From Chamaelirium japonicum (taxonomy: Eukaryota > Streptophyta > Magnoliopsida > Liliales > Melanthiaceae), in NCBI GenBank assembly GCA_947650365.1, contig CANTAL010000024.1, forward strand, positions 1,645,001 through 1,709,000: a stretch of 64,000 nt of DNA, written 5' to 3'. The notes beneath the pieces were generated by a model, which saw nothing but the letters and a program-made list of their open reading frames with translations, was not told the DNA's origin and did not search any database. The position numbers and the translations under genes are program-made. Below, piece by piece: positions 10,290-22,200 of this stretch (within the stretch, counting starts at the first letter, position 1; each line of letters begins with the position of its first letter).

Positions 10290-13270
10290 CTAGCCGACCA
10301 GTCGCAAGAAAACAGAGAGTAAAACGAAGACAAGAGAGAGAAGAAGAGAGAAGAAAACAGAGAGATAAATGAAAAGAGAAGAGAAAAGAAGTCCTGCTCC
10401 AGTCCATTAGCCACGGGTATAGGTGTGAAGTAAGAAGGAATCTAAATTCAAAAACTCTAATTTTTAATAATATAATTAAATCTTTACGTTCTCTTCTCTC
10501 TTCTCTAATGGATTGGGGTTTCCCATAGATTGATTAGACCCAAAGTAAGCTTACCTTATAAATAATATAGGACCCCTTTAGGATAGGGCACGTTTGACGA
10601 CTGTCTCTTTCTTTTATCTCATAATACGTTATCACCACGAACATATCGAGCTCAGCCATCCAGTTACAAGAAAACGGAGAGAGAAACGAAGACAAAAGAA
10701 GGATCTAAATTCCAAAACTCCACTTCTCAATAATATAATTAAATCTCTCAGTTCTCTTGACTATTCTCCCATGGATTAGGGTTTTCTATAGATTTCTTAG
10801 GCCCTAAGTAAGCTTACCCTATAAATAATATACGACTCTTTTTGGGTAGGGGACGTTTGATGACTCTCTCTTTTTCCCATCTCACAACACGTTATCAGCA
10901 CGAACATGTCGAGCCTAACTGACCAGTAAAAAGAAAATGGAGAGACAAACGAAGACAGAAGAGAGAGAAGAAGAGAGAAGAGAATAGAGAGATAACAAAA
11001 GAGAAAAGAGAGAAGAAGGCCTGCTGCAGTCCATTGGCCAAAAGTATTGGTGTGTAGTAAGAAGAAATCTATATTCCAAAACGTACTCTACTTCTTAATA
11101 TTTATATAACCCCTTTAGGGTGGGACAAGTTTGATATTTTCTCTCTATATCCCATCTCACAACATGTTATCAGCACGAACATGTGGAGCCCAGCCGACCA
11201 GTCACAAAAAAATAGTGAGAGAAATGATGACAGAAGAGAGAAGAAAAAGAAAGAAGAGAACGGAGAGATAAACAAAGACAGAAGAGAGGAAAGAGAGAAT
11301 AAAATTGAGAGATAAATGAAGAGAGAAGAGAGAATAAGTCTTCTCTTTTCTGTCTTCATTTCTCTCTCTATTTTCTTCTCTCTCTTCTATCTTTGTTTCT
11401 CTCTCTTATTAATTAGATTAGGGTTTCCCATAGATTGCTTAGGCCCTAAGTAAGTATACCCTATGAATAATATACGACCCCTTTAGGGTTGGGCACGTTT
11501 TATGTCTATCTCTTTCCATCATCTCATAACACGTTATCAGTATGAACATATCGAACCCAACCAACCAGTTAAAAGAAAATGAAGAAAGAAACAAAGACAG
11601 AAGAAAGAGAAGACAAGAAAAGAGAACGAAGAGATAAACGAAGAGAGAAGTGAGAAGAGAGAAGAAGTCCTATTCCAGTCCATTGGCCACGGGTATAGCT
11701 GTGAAGTAAAAAGGAATCTAAATTCCAAAACTCTACTTCTTAATAATATAATTAAATATCTCTATTCTTTTTTCTCATCTCCCATGGATCAGGGTTTTCC
11801 ATAGATTTCTTAGACCCAAAGTAAGCTTACCATATAAATAATATATGACCCCTTTAGGAAGGGGCACGTTTGACGACTCTCTTTTTCTCCCATCTTAAAA
11901 CACGTTATTAGTACGAATATGTCGAGCCCAGCCGACCTGTCACAAGAAAACATAGAGATAAACAAAGACAAAAGGGAGAGAAGAAGAAAGAAGAAAATAG
12001 AGAGATAAACAAAGAGAGAAGAAAGAAGAAGTCCTGCTCCAATCCATTGGCCATGGGTATAAGTGTGAAGTGCTCCAGTCCATTCGAAAGGGTATAAGTA
12101 TGAAGTAAGAAGGAATCTAAATTCTAAAACTCCACTTCTCAATAATATAATTAAATCTCTACGTTCTCTTCTCTTTGTCTTTAATGGATTAGGGTTTCCC
12201 ATAGATTGCTTAGGCCCTATATAAGCTTACCCTATAAATAATATACGACCCCTTTAGGGTGGGGCACGTTTGATGGATTTCTCTTTCTCCCATCTCATAA
12301 TATGTTATCAGTACGAATATGTCGAGCCCAGCCAACTAGTCACAAAAAAACAGAGAGAGAAACGAAGACAGAAGAGAGTGAAGATGAGAGAAGAGAATGG
12401 ATAGATAAATGAATATAGAAGAGTAAAAAAGTCCTGGTCTAATCTATTGACCACGGGTATAGGTGTGAAGTAAGAATAAATCTAAATTCCAGAACTCCAC
12501 TTCTCAATAGTATCATCTCAATATTATTATGATTATCATAGTAATATTACTATAATTTTTTTAACTAAATTAATTATTTATTTAATTATTAAATAATTTA
12601 AATAATTTAATTTAGTAATTATTTAATTATCTAGTTATTTAACGTATTGTGAGAAGGGAGAAAAAGAGAGCGTCAAACGTGCCCAACCCTAATAGGGTCA
12701 TATATTATTTATAAGGTAAGCTTACTTAGGGCCTAAGCAATCTATGGGAATCCCTAATCCATGGGAGAAGAGAGAAGAGAATGGAGAGATAAATAAAATA
12801 AGAAAAGAGAAGAAGGCCTACTCTAGCCCATTGGCCATGAGTATAGGTGTGAAGTAAGAAGGAATCTAAATTCTAAAACTTTACTTCTTAAAATTTATAC
12901 GACCCCTCTAGGGTTGGGCATGTTTGACGGCTCTCTATTTCTTCTATCTAACAACATGTTATCAGCACGAAATGTCGAGACTAGTTAGAGGAAAATGAAA
13001 AGAGAAACGAAGATAAAAGAGTATGAAGAAGAGAGAAGAGAATGAAAAGATAAATAAAGAGAGAAGAGAAAAAAAGTCCTGCTCCAGTCTATTGGCCACG
13101 GGTATAGGTGTAAAGTAAGAAAGAATCTAAATTCCAAAACTCCATAGAAGAGAGAGAAGAAGAGAGAAGAGAATAAAGAGATAAATGAAGAGAGAAGAGA
13201 GAAGAAGTCCTGCTTGAGTCCATTCGCTGTAGGTATAGGTGTGAAGTAAAAAGGAATCTAAATTCCAAAA
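10290..13270 (+). repeat. Dominant repeat array, mainly plus-oriented tandem units
   Basis: Units of about 360-400 bp. Order within a unit: TCCATTGGCCACGGGTATAG, AATCTAAATTCCAAAACTCC, a CT-rich run, GGATTAGGGTTTCCCATAG, GCTTACCCTATAAATAATA, CCCTTTAGGGTGGGGCACG, CATCTCACAACA then CGTTATCAGCACGA, GCCCAGCCGACCAGT, then a GA-rich run. The CGTTATCAG motif falls near 10628, 10887, 11163, 11532, 11902, 12300 and 12955. One inverted piece lies at about 12640-12780 and an AT-rich insert at 12500-12640. There is no conserved reading frame. I read the unit as a miniature LTR element (LTR of about 270 bp plus a short purine-rich interior) expanded in tandem; that is inference. Confidence 0.75.
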
Positions 13271-13980
13271 CTCCACTTTTGTCTTCGTTTCTCTTTTTAT
13301 TTTCTTACGACTGGTCGACTGGGCTCGATATGTTCGTGCTGATAACATATTATGAGATGGGAGAAAAAGGGAGCCGTTAAACATTCTCTATACTAAAGTC
13401 GTCATATATTATTTATAGGGTAAGCTTATTTAGGGCCTAAACAATGGACTAATTATAAAACAATGAACTGGTACAGGGCTTCTTCTCTCTAATTAACCAA
13501 AGATAGAAGAGAGTGAATGAAGAAAGAAAAAGTCCAGCTTTAAATATATTAAAATAGTTAAATAATTATTTAAATATTAATAAAATTTATACAACCTATT
13601 CAATAAATATTTACTTATTATTTAAATAATTATTTAAATAATTGTGACTAGTGGGCTAGGCTCTATATGTTCATGCTGATAACGTGTGTGAGATAGGAGA
13701 AAGGGAGAACCGTTAAAATTTAACTATTTTCTCTCTTCATTTATCTCTCTGTTCTCTTCTATCTTCTTCTGTCTTCTCTCTTCATTTATCTCTTCATTTT
13801 CTTCTCTCTCTTCTATCTTCGTTTCTCTCTCCGTTTTCTTGTGACTGGTCAGGTGGGCTTGATATGTTCATATTGATAACGTATTTTGAGATGGAAGAAA
13901 GAAAGAGCCATCAAACGTGCCCTTCCCTAAAGAGGTTGTATATTATTTATTACGTAAGCTAACTTAGGGCCTAAGCAATC
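13271..13980 (-). repeat. Dominant repeat, inverted units
   Basis: It begins at the junction CCAAAACTCCAC then TTTTGTCTTCGTTTC, where plus- and minus-oriented units meet. The TCGTGCTGATAAC-type motif occurs near 13334, 13668 and 13867. A short AT-rich patch lies at 13540-13650. Confidence 0.7.
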
Positions 13981-14872
13981 TATAAGAAAGAGAAATAAAG
14001 ATAGAAGATAGAAGAAAACGTAGAGAGAAACGAAGATAGAAGAGAAAGAATAAGAGAAAAGAGAACAAAGAGATAAACAAAGAGAGAAGAGAGAAGAAGT
14101 CTTGCTCTAGTCCATTCGCCATGGGTATAGGTGTGAAGTAAGAAATAATCAAAATTCCAAAACTCCACTTCTCAATAGTATCATCTCAACGTTATTATGA
14201 TTATCATAATAATATTACTATAATTATTTATTTAATTATTAAATAATTTAATAATTAGATAATTTAATAATTACATTTTTAGTAAAATAAATAATTAATT
14301 TAATTATTTAATTATCTAGTTATTTAATTATTTTTTTAATATTAACAATATAAAGTAAACTAATTAAATAAATATTGAGAGAGAAGAGAGAAGAAGTCCT
14401 GCTCCTGTCCATTCTCCACGGGTATAGGTATGAATTAAGTAGGAATCTAAATTCCAAAACTCCACAGAAAATAGAGAAGAAGAGAGAAGAGAACAGAGGG
14501 ATAAATGAAGAAAGAAAAAGTCATGCTCCGGTCCATTGGCCACGGGTATAGGTATGAAAAAGAGAGCCGTCAAACGTTCGCCACCATAAAGGGGTCATAT
14601 AGATACTAAGGAGTAGAGTTTTGAAATTTAGATTCCTTCTTACTTCTCTCTTCTCTCTTCTTCTCTCTTCTCACAATACATTATCAGTACGAACATATCG
14701 AGCCCAGCCGACCAGTCATAAGAAAACAGAGAGAGAAACGAAGATAGAAGAGAGAGAAGAAGAGAGAAGGGAACGGAGAGATAATCGAAGATAGAAGAGA
14801 GAAGAAGTCATGTTCGAGTCCATTCTCCATGGGTTTAGGTATGAAGTAAGAAAGAATATAAATTCCAAAACT
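13981..14872 (+). repeat. Dominant repeat, plus units with AT-rich insert
   Basis: GA-rich and GGGTATAGGTGTGAAG parts are recognisable, with an AT-rich domain at about 14175-14375 beginning ATGATTATCATAATAATATT. A short unit at 14375-14560 lacks the telo-box and TATA section. Confidence 0.65.
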
Positions 14873-16060
14873 CTACTTCTGTCTTTGTTTGTTTCCTTGT
14901 TTTCTTTTGACTGGTCGACTCGACTCAACATGTTCGTGCTGATAACGTATTATGAGATGGGAGAAAGAGAGAGCTTTCAAACGTGCCCCACTCTAAAGGA
15001 GTCATATATTATTTATAGGGTAAGATTACTTAGGGCCTAAGTAATCTATAGGAAACCCTAATCCATGAGAGAGATCCGACGGTGGACAGCCATTTTTCTT
15101 ACTTCATACCTATACCCGTGGCTAATGGACTGGTACAAGACTTCTTCTCTATTCTATCTTTGTTTATCTCTCTGTTCTCTTCTATCTTCTTCTCTCTTTT
15201 CTGTCTTTGTTTATCTCTCCATTCTCTTCTCTCTTCTTCTCTCTCTTCTGTCTTTGTTTCTCTCTCTGTTTTCTTATGACTGGTCGGTTGGGCTTGATAT
15301 ATTCGTACTAATAACATATTGTGACGTAGGAGAAAGCGAGAAGAGAACGGAGATATAAACATAGAGAGAATTGTTAAATGTTAAATTATTTTATAATACG
15401 TCATCAGCACAAACATGTCGAAGAGAGAAGAGAGAAGAAAGAAGTCCTGCAATCAATTAATCAGAATTTAAATCTCTCTTATAAATAATGTTCATACCTA
15501 ATCCATATTTAAATCTCTCATACCTATAATCAATTAAATATAAGTCTTTTTTCTTCCACTTCTGTTCATTCACCTCAACGTTATAATTAGTTAAATAATC
15601 ATATATTATAATAATGCTACTAAATTTTTTTTAATTAAATTAATCATTATATTAAAACAAAGAGAGAAGAGAATTTAATATGATAATCATAATAACATTG
15701 AGATGATACTATTGAGAAGTGGAGTTTTGGAATTTAGATTCCTTCTTATTTCACACCTATACCCGTGGCCAATGGACTGGAGTAGAACTTCTTCTTTCTT
15801 CTCTCTTCATTTATCTCTCCGTTCTATTCTCTCTTCTTCTATTTCTTCTGTCTTTGTTTCTCTCTCCGTTTTCTTGTGACTGGTCGGCTGGGCTCGACAA
15901 GTTCGTGCTGATAACGCATTGTAAGATGGGAGATTGTTTATTTCTTTTAGTTTTTTTATTTATTTTAATTAATATTTTCTAAATAAAATTATATAATTAA
16001 TTTTCTCAATTAGTAAGCTTACCCTATAAATAGACAAGAGCAGGACTTCTCCTCTCTTCT
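14873..16060 (-). repeat. Dominant repeat, mainly inverted units
   Basis: Reversed motifs lie near 14930, 15301 and 15902, with one plus remnant near 15395 and an AT-rich patch at 15440-15690. Short Ser/Leu/Phe-rich open frames here recur in every copy of the CT-rich tract and are not genes. Confidence 0.65.
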
Positions 16061-16835
16061 CTCTTCATTTATAATTTAATTAAAAAAGTATTATCTCAAC
16101 GTTATTATGATTATCATAGTAATGTTACTATAATTTTTTTAATTAAATTATTTATTTATTTATTTATTAAATAATTTATATAATTAAATAATTTAATTAT
16201 TAAGTTTTTAGTAAAATAAATAATTTATTTAATATTAAATAGATGATTAATTTAAATCATATACGAAGAAATATTATAGAAACCCTATTTATTAAATTAT
16301 CATAGGTTAATTTTTTAAAATTATAGTAACAATACTATGATAATCATTATTTCTTTAATTACTTATTTATTTAAATATTTATTCAATTTATTAACAAATT
16401 AGTTATTCAATAAGTAAATAATCTATTTAATATATTTCTTCACTAAATAAATTTTTAAATATTTAAATAATTAACTTAATATTTAATAAATTAAAAATAA
16501 TTAATAATTAATAAAAGAAATTAATAAAATGAATTAATAAATTAATTATATAATTAAATCATTATTTCTTTATTTAATAATTTAAACAATTAAATAGTTA
16601 CCTAATTGAATTATTTAATAATATAATCATAATAAATAAATAATATAATAAATTTAATTTAATAACTAAATAATTCAATAATTAAATAAATTAATTATTT
16701 TACTAAACACTTAATTATTTAAATTATTAAATTAATTTAAATATTTAAAAATTAAATAAATAATTATTTTAATTAAAAAAATTAGAGTAACATTACTATG
16801 ATAATCATAATAACATAGAGATAACTGGTCAGCCT
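16061..16835. repeat. AT-rich domain of the dominant repeat
   Basis: Almost only A and T, made of TAATTAAATAATT-like words. It is entered and left through the palindromic ATTATGATTATCATAGTAAT boundary sequence (near 16105 and, inverted, near 16795). I see no gene. Confidence 0.7.
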
Positions 16836-17745
16836 TAATTATTTATAGGGTAAGCTTACTTAGGACCTAAGCAATCTATGGGAAACCCTAATCATTGGGA
16901 GAGATTCGACGATGGATAGCGATCCGATAATAAGAGAGAGAAGAAAAGAGAAGAGAGAAGACATCCCGCTCTAGTCCATTCACCACGGGTATAGGTGTGA
17001 AGTCAGAAAGATAGCTGTCCACGGTCGGATCTCTCCCATGGATTAGGGTTTCCCATAGATTGTTTAACCCCTAAGTAAGCTTACCCTATAAATAATATAT
17101 TATCATTTTAGAGTGGGGCACGTTTGATGACTCTCTCTTTCTCCCATATCATAACACATTATCAGCATGAATATGTCGAGCCCAACCGACCAGTTGCAAG
17201 AAAACGGAGAGAGAAACGAAGTTAGAAGAGCGAGAAGAAGAGATAAGGGAATGGAGAGATAAATAAAGAGAGAAGAGAGAAGAAGTCCTGCTTCAGTTCA
17301 TTAGCTACGGGTATCGGTGTGAAGTAAGAAGGAATCTAAATTCTAAAACTCCTCAGAAGAGAGAGAAGAAGAAAGAAGAGAATGGAGAGATAAATAAAGA
17401 GAGGAGAAAGAAGAAGTCATGCTCCAGTCTATTAGCCACAGGTATAGGTGTAAAGTAAGAAAGGAATCTAATTAGGGTCGGGCATATTTGATGGTTCTCT
17501 CTTTCTCCCATCTCACAACACGTTATCAGCACGATTATGTCGAGCCTAGCTGACTAGTTACTAGAAAACGGATAGAGAAACAAAGAGAGAAGAGAGAAGA
17601 AGTCTTGCTCCAGTCTATTAGCCACGGGTATAGGTGTGAAGTAGTGTGAAGTAAGAAGGAGTCTAAATTTCAAAACTCAACTTCTCAATAAATAATATAG
17701 GACCCCTTTAGGGTGGGGCACGTTTGACGGCTCTATCTTTTTTAA
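16836..17745 (+). repeat. Dominant repeat, mainly plus units
   Basis: It contains an inverted telo-box/TATA remnant at 16836-16920, then plus units with CGTTATCAG-type motifs near 17157 and 17520 and a short unit at about 17345-17460. Confidence 0.65.
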
Positions 17746-18075
17746 GCATAAACTTGAAATAATCAATATTTTTATAAATTTTCTTTAGGGTGGGGCACTA
17801 TTATTTATCTCTACGTTCTCTCACTCCGTTTAAATAATTAACTAATTATCTAATTATTTAAAAATAAGATAATAATTAAAGAAATAACTAATTAAATAAA
17901 TTAAATAATTAATTATATAATTAAATCATTATTTCTTTATTTAAATATTTAAATAGTTACCTAATTTAATTATTTAATAATAAAATAATAATAAATTAAT
18001 TTAATAATAAATTTAATTAAATAATTAGATATTTAAATAATTAGATAATTAAAGAATTAAATAAATTTAATTATT
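17746..18075. repeat. AT-rich domain
   Basis: TAATTAAATAATT-like words with a remnant of TTTAGGGTGGGGCAC near 17785. No gene seen. Confidence 0.6.
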
Positions 18076-18725
18076 TATCTCTTCTCTCTTTTTTTTTCGT
18101 TTATCTCTCCATTATCTTCTCTCTTCTTTTTTTTCTTCTGTCTTCGTTTCTTTCTCTATTTTCTTGTGACTGGTTAGCAGGGCTTGATATGTTCGTGCTG
18201 ATAACATGTTATGAGATTAAATAAGTATAATAAATAAAGAGATGGTAGAGATCTGATGGGTCGTATAAATATTAAGTGGAGTTTTGGAATTTAGTTTCCT
18301 TCTTACTTCATAACTATACCCGTGGTGAATGGACTGGAGTAGGAGTTCTTCTCTCTTCTTTCTTCGTTTATCTCTCCTTTCTCTTCTCTCTTCTTTGAAG
18401 AATATATGACCCCTTTAGGATATGGCACGTTTGACGACTCTTCTCTTCCATCTTAAAACACGTTATCAGTACGAACATGTCGAAGAGAGAAGAAGTTTTG
18501 TAATCAATTAAATATTTATTTAATTAGATTCTATGGGGCTCGATATATTCGTGCTAACAATGTATTGTGAAATGGGAGAAAGAGAGAGTCATCAAATATG
18601 CCCGACCCTTAAAGGGTCGTATATTATTTATAGGGTAAGCTTACTTATGGCATAAGCAATCTATGGGAAACCCTAATCCATGGGAGAGATCCGATGGTGG
18701 GCACCCATCCAATCAAATGATCTCA
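18076..18725. repeat. Dominant repeat, mixed orientations
   Basis: Inverted motif near 18190, plus motif near 18461 and inverted motif near 18550, each in truncated units. It ends in the GATCCGATGGTGGGC block that precedes an AT-rich domain. Confidence 0.6.
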
Positions 18726-19285
18726 TAACAGTTATAATGTTTTAATTTTTTTTTTTTAAAAAATATTAATTATTTTTCAAGCAAAAAATTTGTTTATTTA
18801 AATTAATTATTTTACTAAGAACTTAATTTATAAATTTTTTAAATTATTAAATAATTTAAACGAAGATAAATAAGAGAGAAGAGAGAAGAAGTCTTGCTCC
18901 AGTCCATTCACTACGGGTATAGATGCGAAGTAAAAAGGAATCTAAATTCTAAAACTTCACTTCTCAATAGTATCATCTCAATGTTGTTATGATTATCATA
19001 GTAAATTCTCTTCTCTCTTTGTTTTAATTAAACAATTAATTTAATTAAAAAAATTATAGTAACAATACTCCACTTAATTATCATAGTAATAAAATAAAGT
19101 GAGAAGAGAAAAGATAATTAAATATTTATTTGATTATTTAATTATTTAACTATTTAATTTATTAAATAATAAAATTAATTAAATAATAGGAAGTAAAGAA
19201 AGAAGATGAAGTACACTCAAATTTTTTGCTTTAAAAATATTTTATATTTATCTTTTAAAAAATATAAAACATTACAACTGTTGTG
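18726..19285. repeat. AT-rich domain with an embedded short unit
   Basis: AT-rich sequence broken by GA-rich and GGGTATAGATGCGAAG remnants at about 18865-18990. It ends with GGAAGTAAAGAAAGAAGATG (19189), the domain end that also flanks the Tat insertion, then GAGATCGTTCGATCGG. Confidence 0.6.
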
Positions 19286-22200
19286 AGATCGTTCGATCGG
19301 ATGGCTGTCCACAGTCGGACCTCTCCCATGGATTAGGGTTTCTCGTAGATTGCTTAGGCCCTAAGTAAGCTTACCCTATAAATAATATACAACACCTTTA
19401 GGGTGGGGCACGCTTGACGGCCCTATTTTTCTCCTATCTTACAATACGTTATCAGTACGAACATATCGAGCCCAGCCGACTAGTCGCAAAAAAACGGAGA
19501 GAGAAACGAAGATAGAAGAGAGAGAAGAAAAGAGAAGATAACGGAGAGATAAACGAAGATAGAAGAGAGAAGAAGTCCCGCTCCAGTCCATTAGCCATGG
19601 GTATAAGTGTGAAGTAAGAAGAAATCTAAATTCGAAAACTCTACTTCTATCTTCATTTCTCTCTCCGTTTTCTTACGATTATTCGGCTAGGCTCGATATG
19701 TTCGTGCTGATAACATGTTAAGAAATGGGAGAAAGAAAGAAGAGAATGGAGAGATAAACGAAGAGAGAAGAGAGAAGAGAGAAGAAGTCCTGCTCTCTCT
19801 AGTTTAAAATAAATTTTTATCTCTTTTCTATCAATACTTATTTATTTTATTTTATACTATAAGAGAAAGAGAGAGAAATAAAGAAAACAGGGAGAGAAAC
19901 AGGGAGAGAAATAAAAGATAACGTGTAATAAGATGGGAGAAAGAGAAAGCCGTCAAATATGCCCTACCCTAAAGGGGTCGTATATTATTTATAGGGTAAG
20001 TAGTATGAGATGGAAGAAAGAGAGAGCCATCAAACGTGCCCTACCCTAAAGGGGTCGAATATTATTTATAGGGTAAGCTTACTTAGGTCCTAAGAATTCT
20101 ATGGGAAACCCTAATCCATGGGAAAAGAGAGAAGAGAACAGAGAAATTTAATTATATTATTGAGACGTAAAGTTTTGGAATTTAGATTCTTTTTTAATTA
20201 AACTAGATATATTATCAGCATGAACATATCGAGCCCAGCCGACCAGTTGCAAGAAAACAGAGAGAGAAACAAAGACAGAAGTGGAGTTTTGGAATTTGGA
20301 TTCTATCTTACTTTACACCTATACCCGTGGCCAATGGACTAGAGCATGACTTCTTCTCTCTTCTATCTTCGTTTATCTCTCCGTTATTTTCATTCTTCTT
20401 CTCTCCCTTTTGTCTTCGTTTCACTCTCCTTTTTTTGTGACTGGTCGGCTGGGCTCGATATGTTCATGCTGATAACGTATTATGAGATGGGATAAAGAGA
20501 GTCGTCAATCTTGCCCTACCCTAAAGGGGTCGTATATTATTTATAGGGTAAGGTTACTTAGGGCCTAAGCAATCTATAAGAAACCCTAATCCATGGGAGA
20601 AGAAAGAAGAGAAAGGAGAGATTTGATTATATTACTGAGAAGTGGAGTTTTGGAATTTAGATTTCTTCTTACTTCACACCTATACCCGTGGCGAATGGAC
20701 TGAAGCAGGACTTTTTTTCTCTTCTCTCTTCATTTATCTCTTCGTTCTCTTCTCACTTGTCATAACATATTATCAGCACGAATATATCAAGCCTAGCTGA
20801 CCAGTCATAAGAAAACGGAGAGAGAAACAAAGACAGAAGTGAGAGAAGAAGAGATAAGAAAACGGAAAGATAAACGAAGAGAAAAGAGAGAAGAAGTCCT
20901 ACTTCAGTCCATTGGCTACGGGTATAGGTGTGAAGTAAGAATGAATCTAAATTCCGAAACTCCATAGAAGAGAGAGAAGAAGAGAGAAGAGAACGGAGAG
21001 ATAAATAAAGTTAGAAGAGAAAAGAAGTCCTACTCCAGTCCATTGGCCATGGGCATATGTGTGAAGTAAGAAGGAATCTAAATTCCAAAACTCTATTTTT
21101 ATCTTCGTTTCTCTCTCTATTTTCTTGTGACTGGTCGGTTGGGCTCGATATTTTCATACTGATAACGTGTTATGAGATGGGAGAAAGAGAGAGCTGTCAA
21201 ACGTGCCCCTCCCTAAAGGTGTCGTATATTATTTGTAGGGTAAGCTTAATTAGGACCACCGTCGAATATCTCCCATGGATTAGGATTTCCTATAGATTGC
21301 TTAGGCCCTAAGTAATCTTACCTTATAAATAATATATGACCCTTTTAGGGTGGGGCATATTTGACGGCTCTCTCTTTCTCCTATCTCAATACAAGTTATC
21401 AGTACGAACATGGCGAGGCCAGTCGACCAGTCACAAGAAAACGGAGAGAGAAACGAAGACAGAAGTGGAGTTTAGGAATTTATATTCCTTCTTATGTCAC
21501 ACCTATACCCGTGGCCAATGGACTAGAGTAGGACTTCTTCTCTCTTCATTTATCTCTCCTTTCTCTTCTTTTTTTATCTCTCTTATGTGGAGTTTTGGAA
21601 TTTAGATTCCTTCTTACTTTATAGCTATACACGTGGCCAATGGACTGGAGCAGGACTTCTTTTATCTTCTCTCTTCGTTTATCTCTCTGTTATGTTCTCT
21701 CTCTTCTATCATCTTTTCTCTCTTTGTTTTCTTGTGATTGGTCGGTTAGGTTCGACATGTTGATGTTGATAATGTGTTGTAAGAAGAGAGAAGAGAACGG
21801 AGAGACAAACAAAGAGAGAAGAGAGAAGAAGTCTTGTTCCAGTCCATTTGCTACAGGTATAGGTGTGAATTAAGAAAGATTCTAAATTCCAAAACTCCAC
21901 TTCTCAATAATATAATTAAATCTCTTCATTCTTTTTTCTCTTCGTCTATGGATTAGGGTTTCCCATAGATTGCTTAGGCCATAAGTAAGCTTTTCCTATA
22001 AATAATATACGACCCCTTTAGGGTGGGGCACGTTTGACGGGTCTCTCTTTTTCCCATCTCACAGCATGTTATCAGTACGAATATATCGAGCCTAGCCGAC
22101 CAATCGCAAGAAAATAGTAAGAGAAATAAAGACAGAAGTGGAGTTTTGGTATTCATATTCCTTCTTACTTCACACTTATACCCGTGGCCAATGTACTGGA

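Noticed and set aside
12530..12552. Geminivirus origin word TAATATTAC in ATAGTAATATTACTAT
   Set aside because: There is no GC-rich stem, no iterons and no replication gene; it is part of an AT palindrome that recurs at repeat boundaries.
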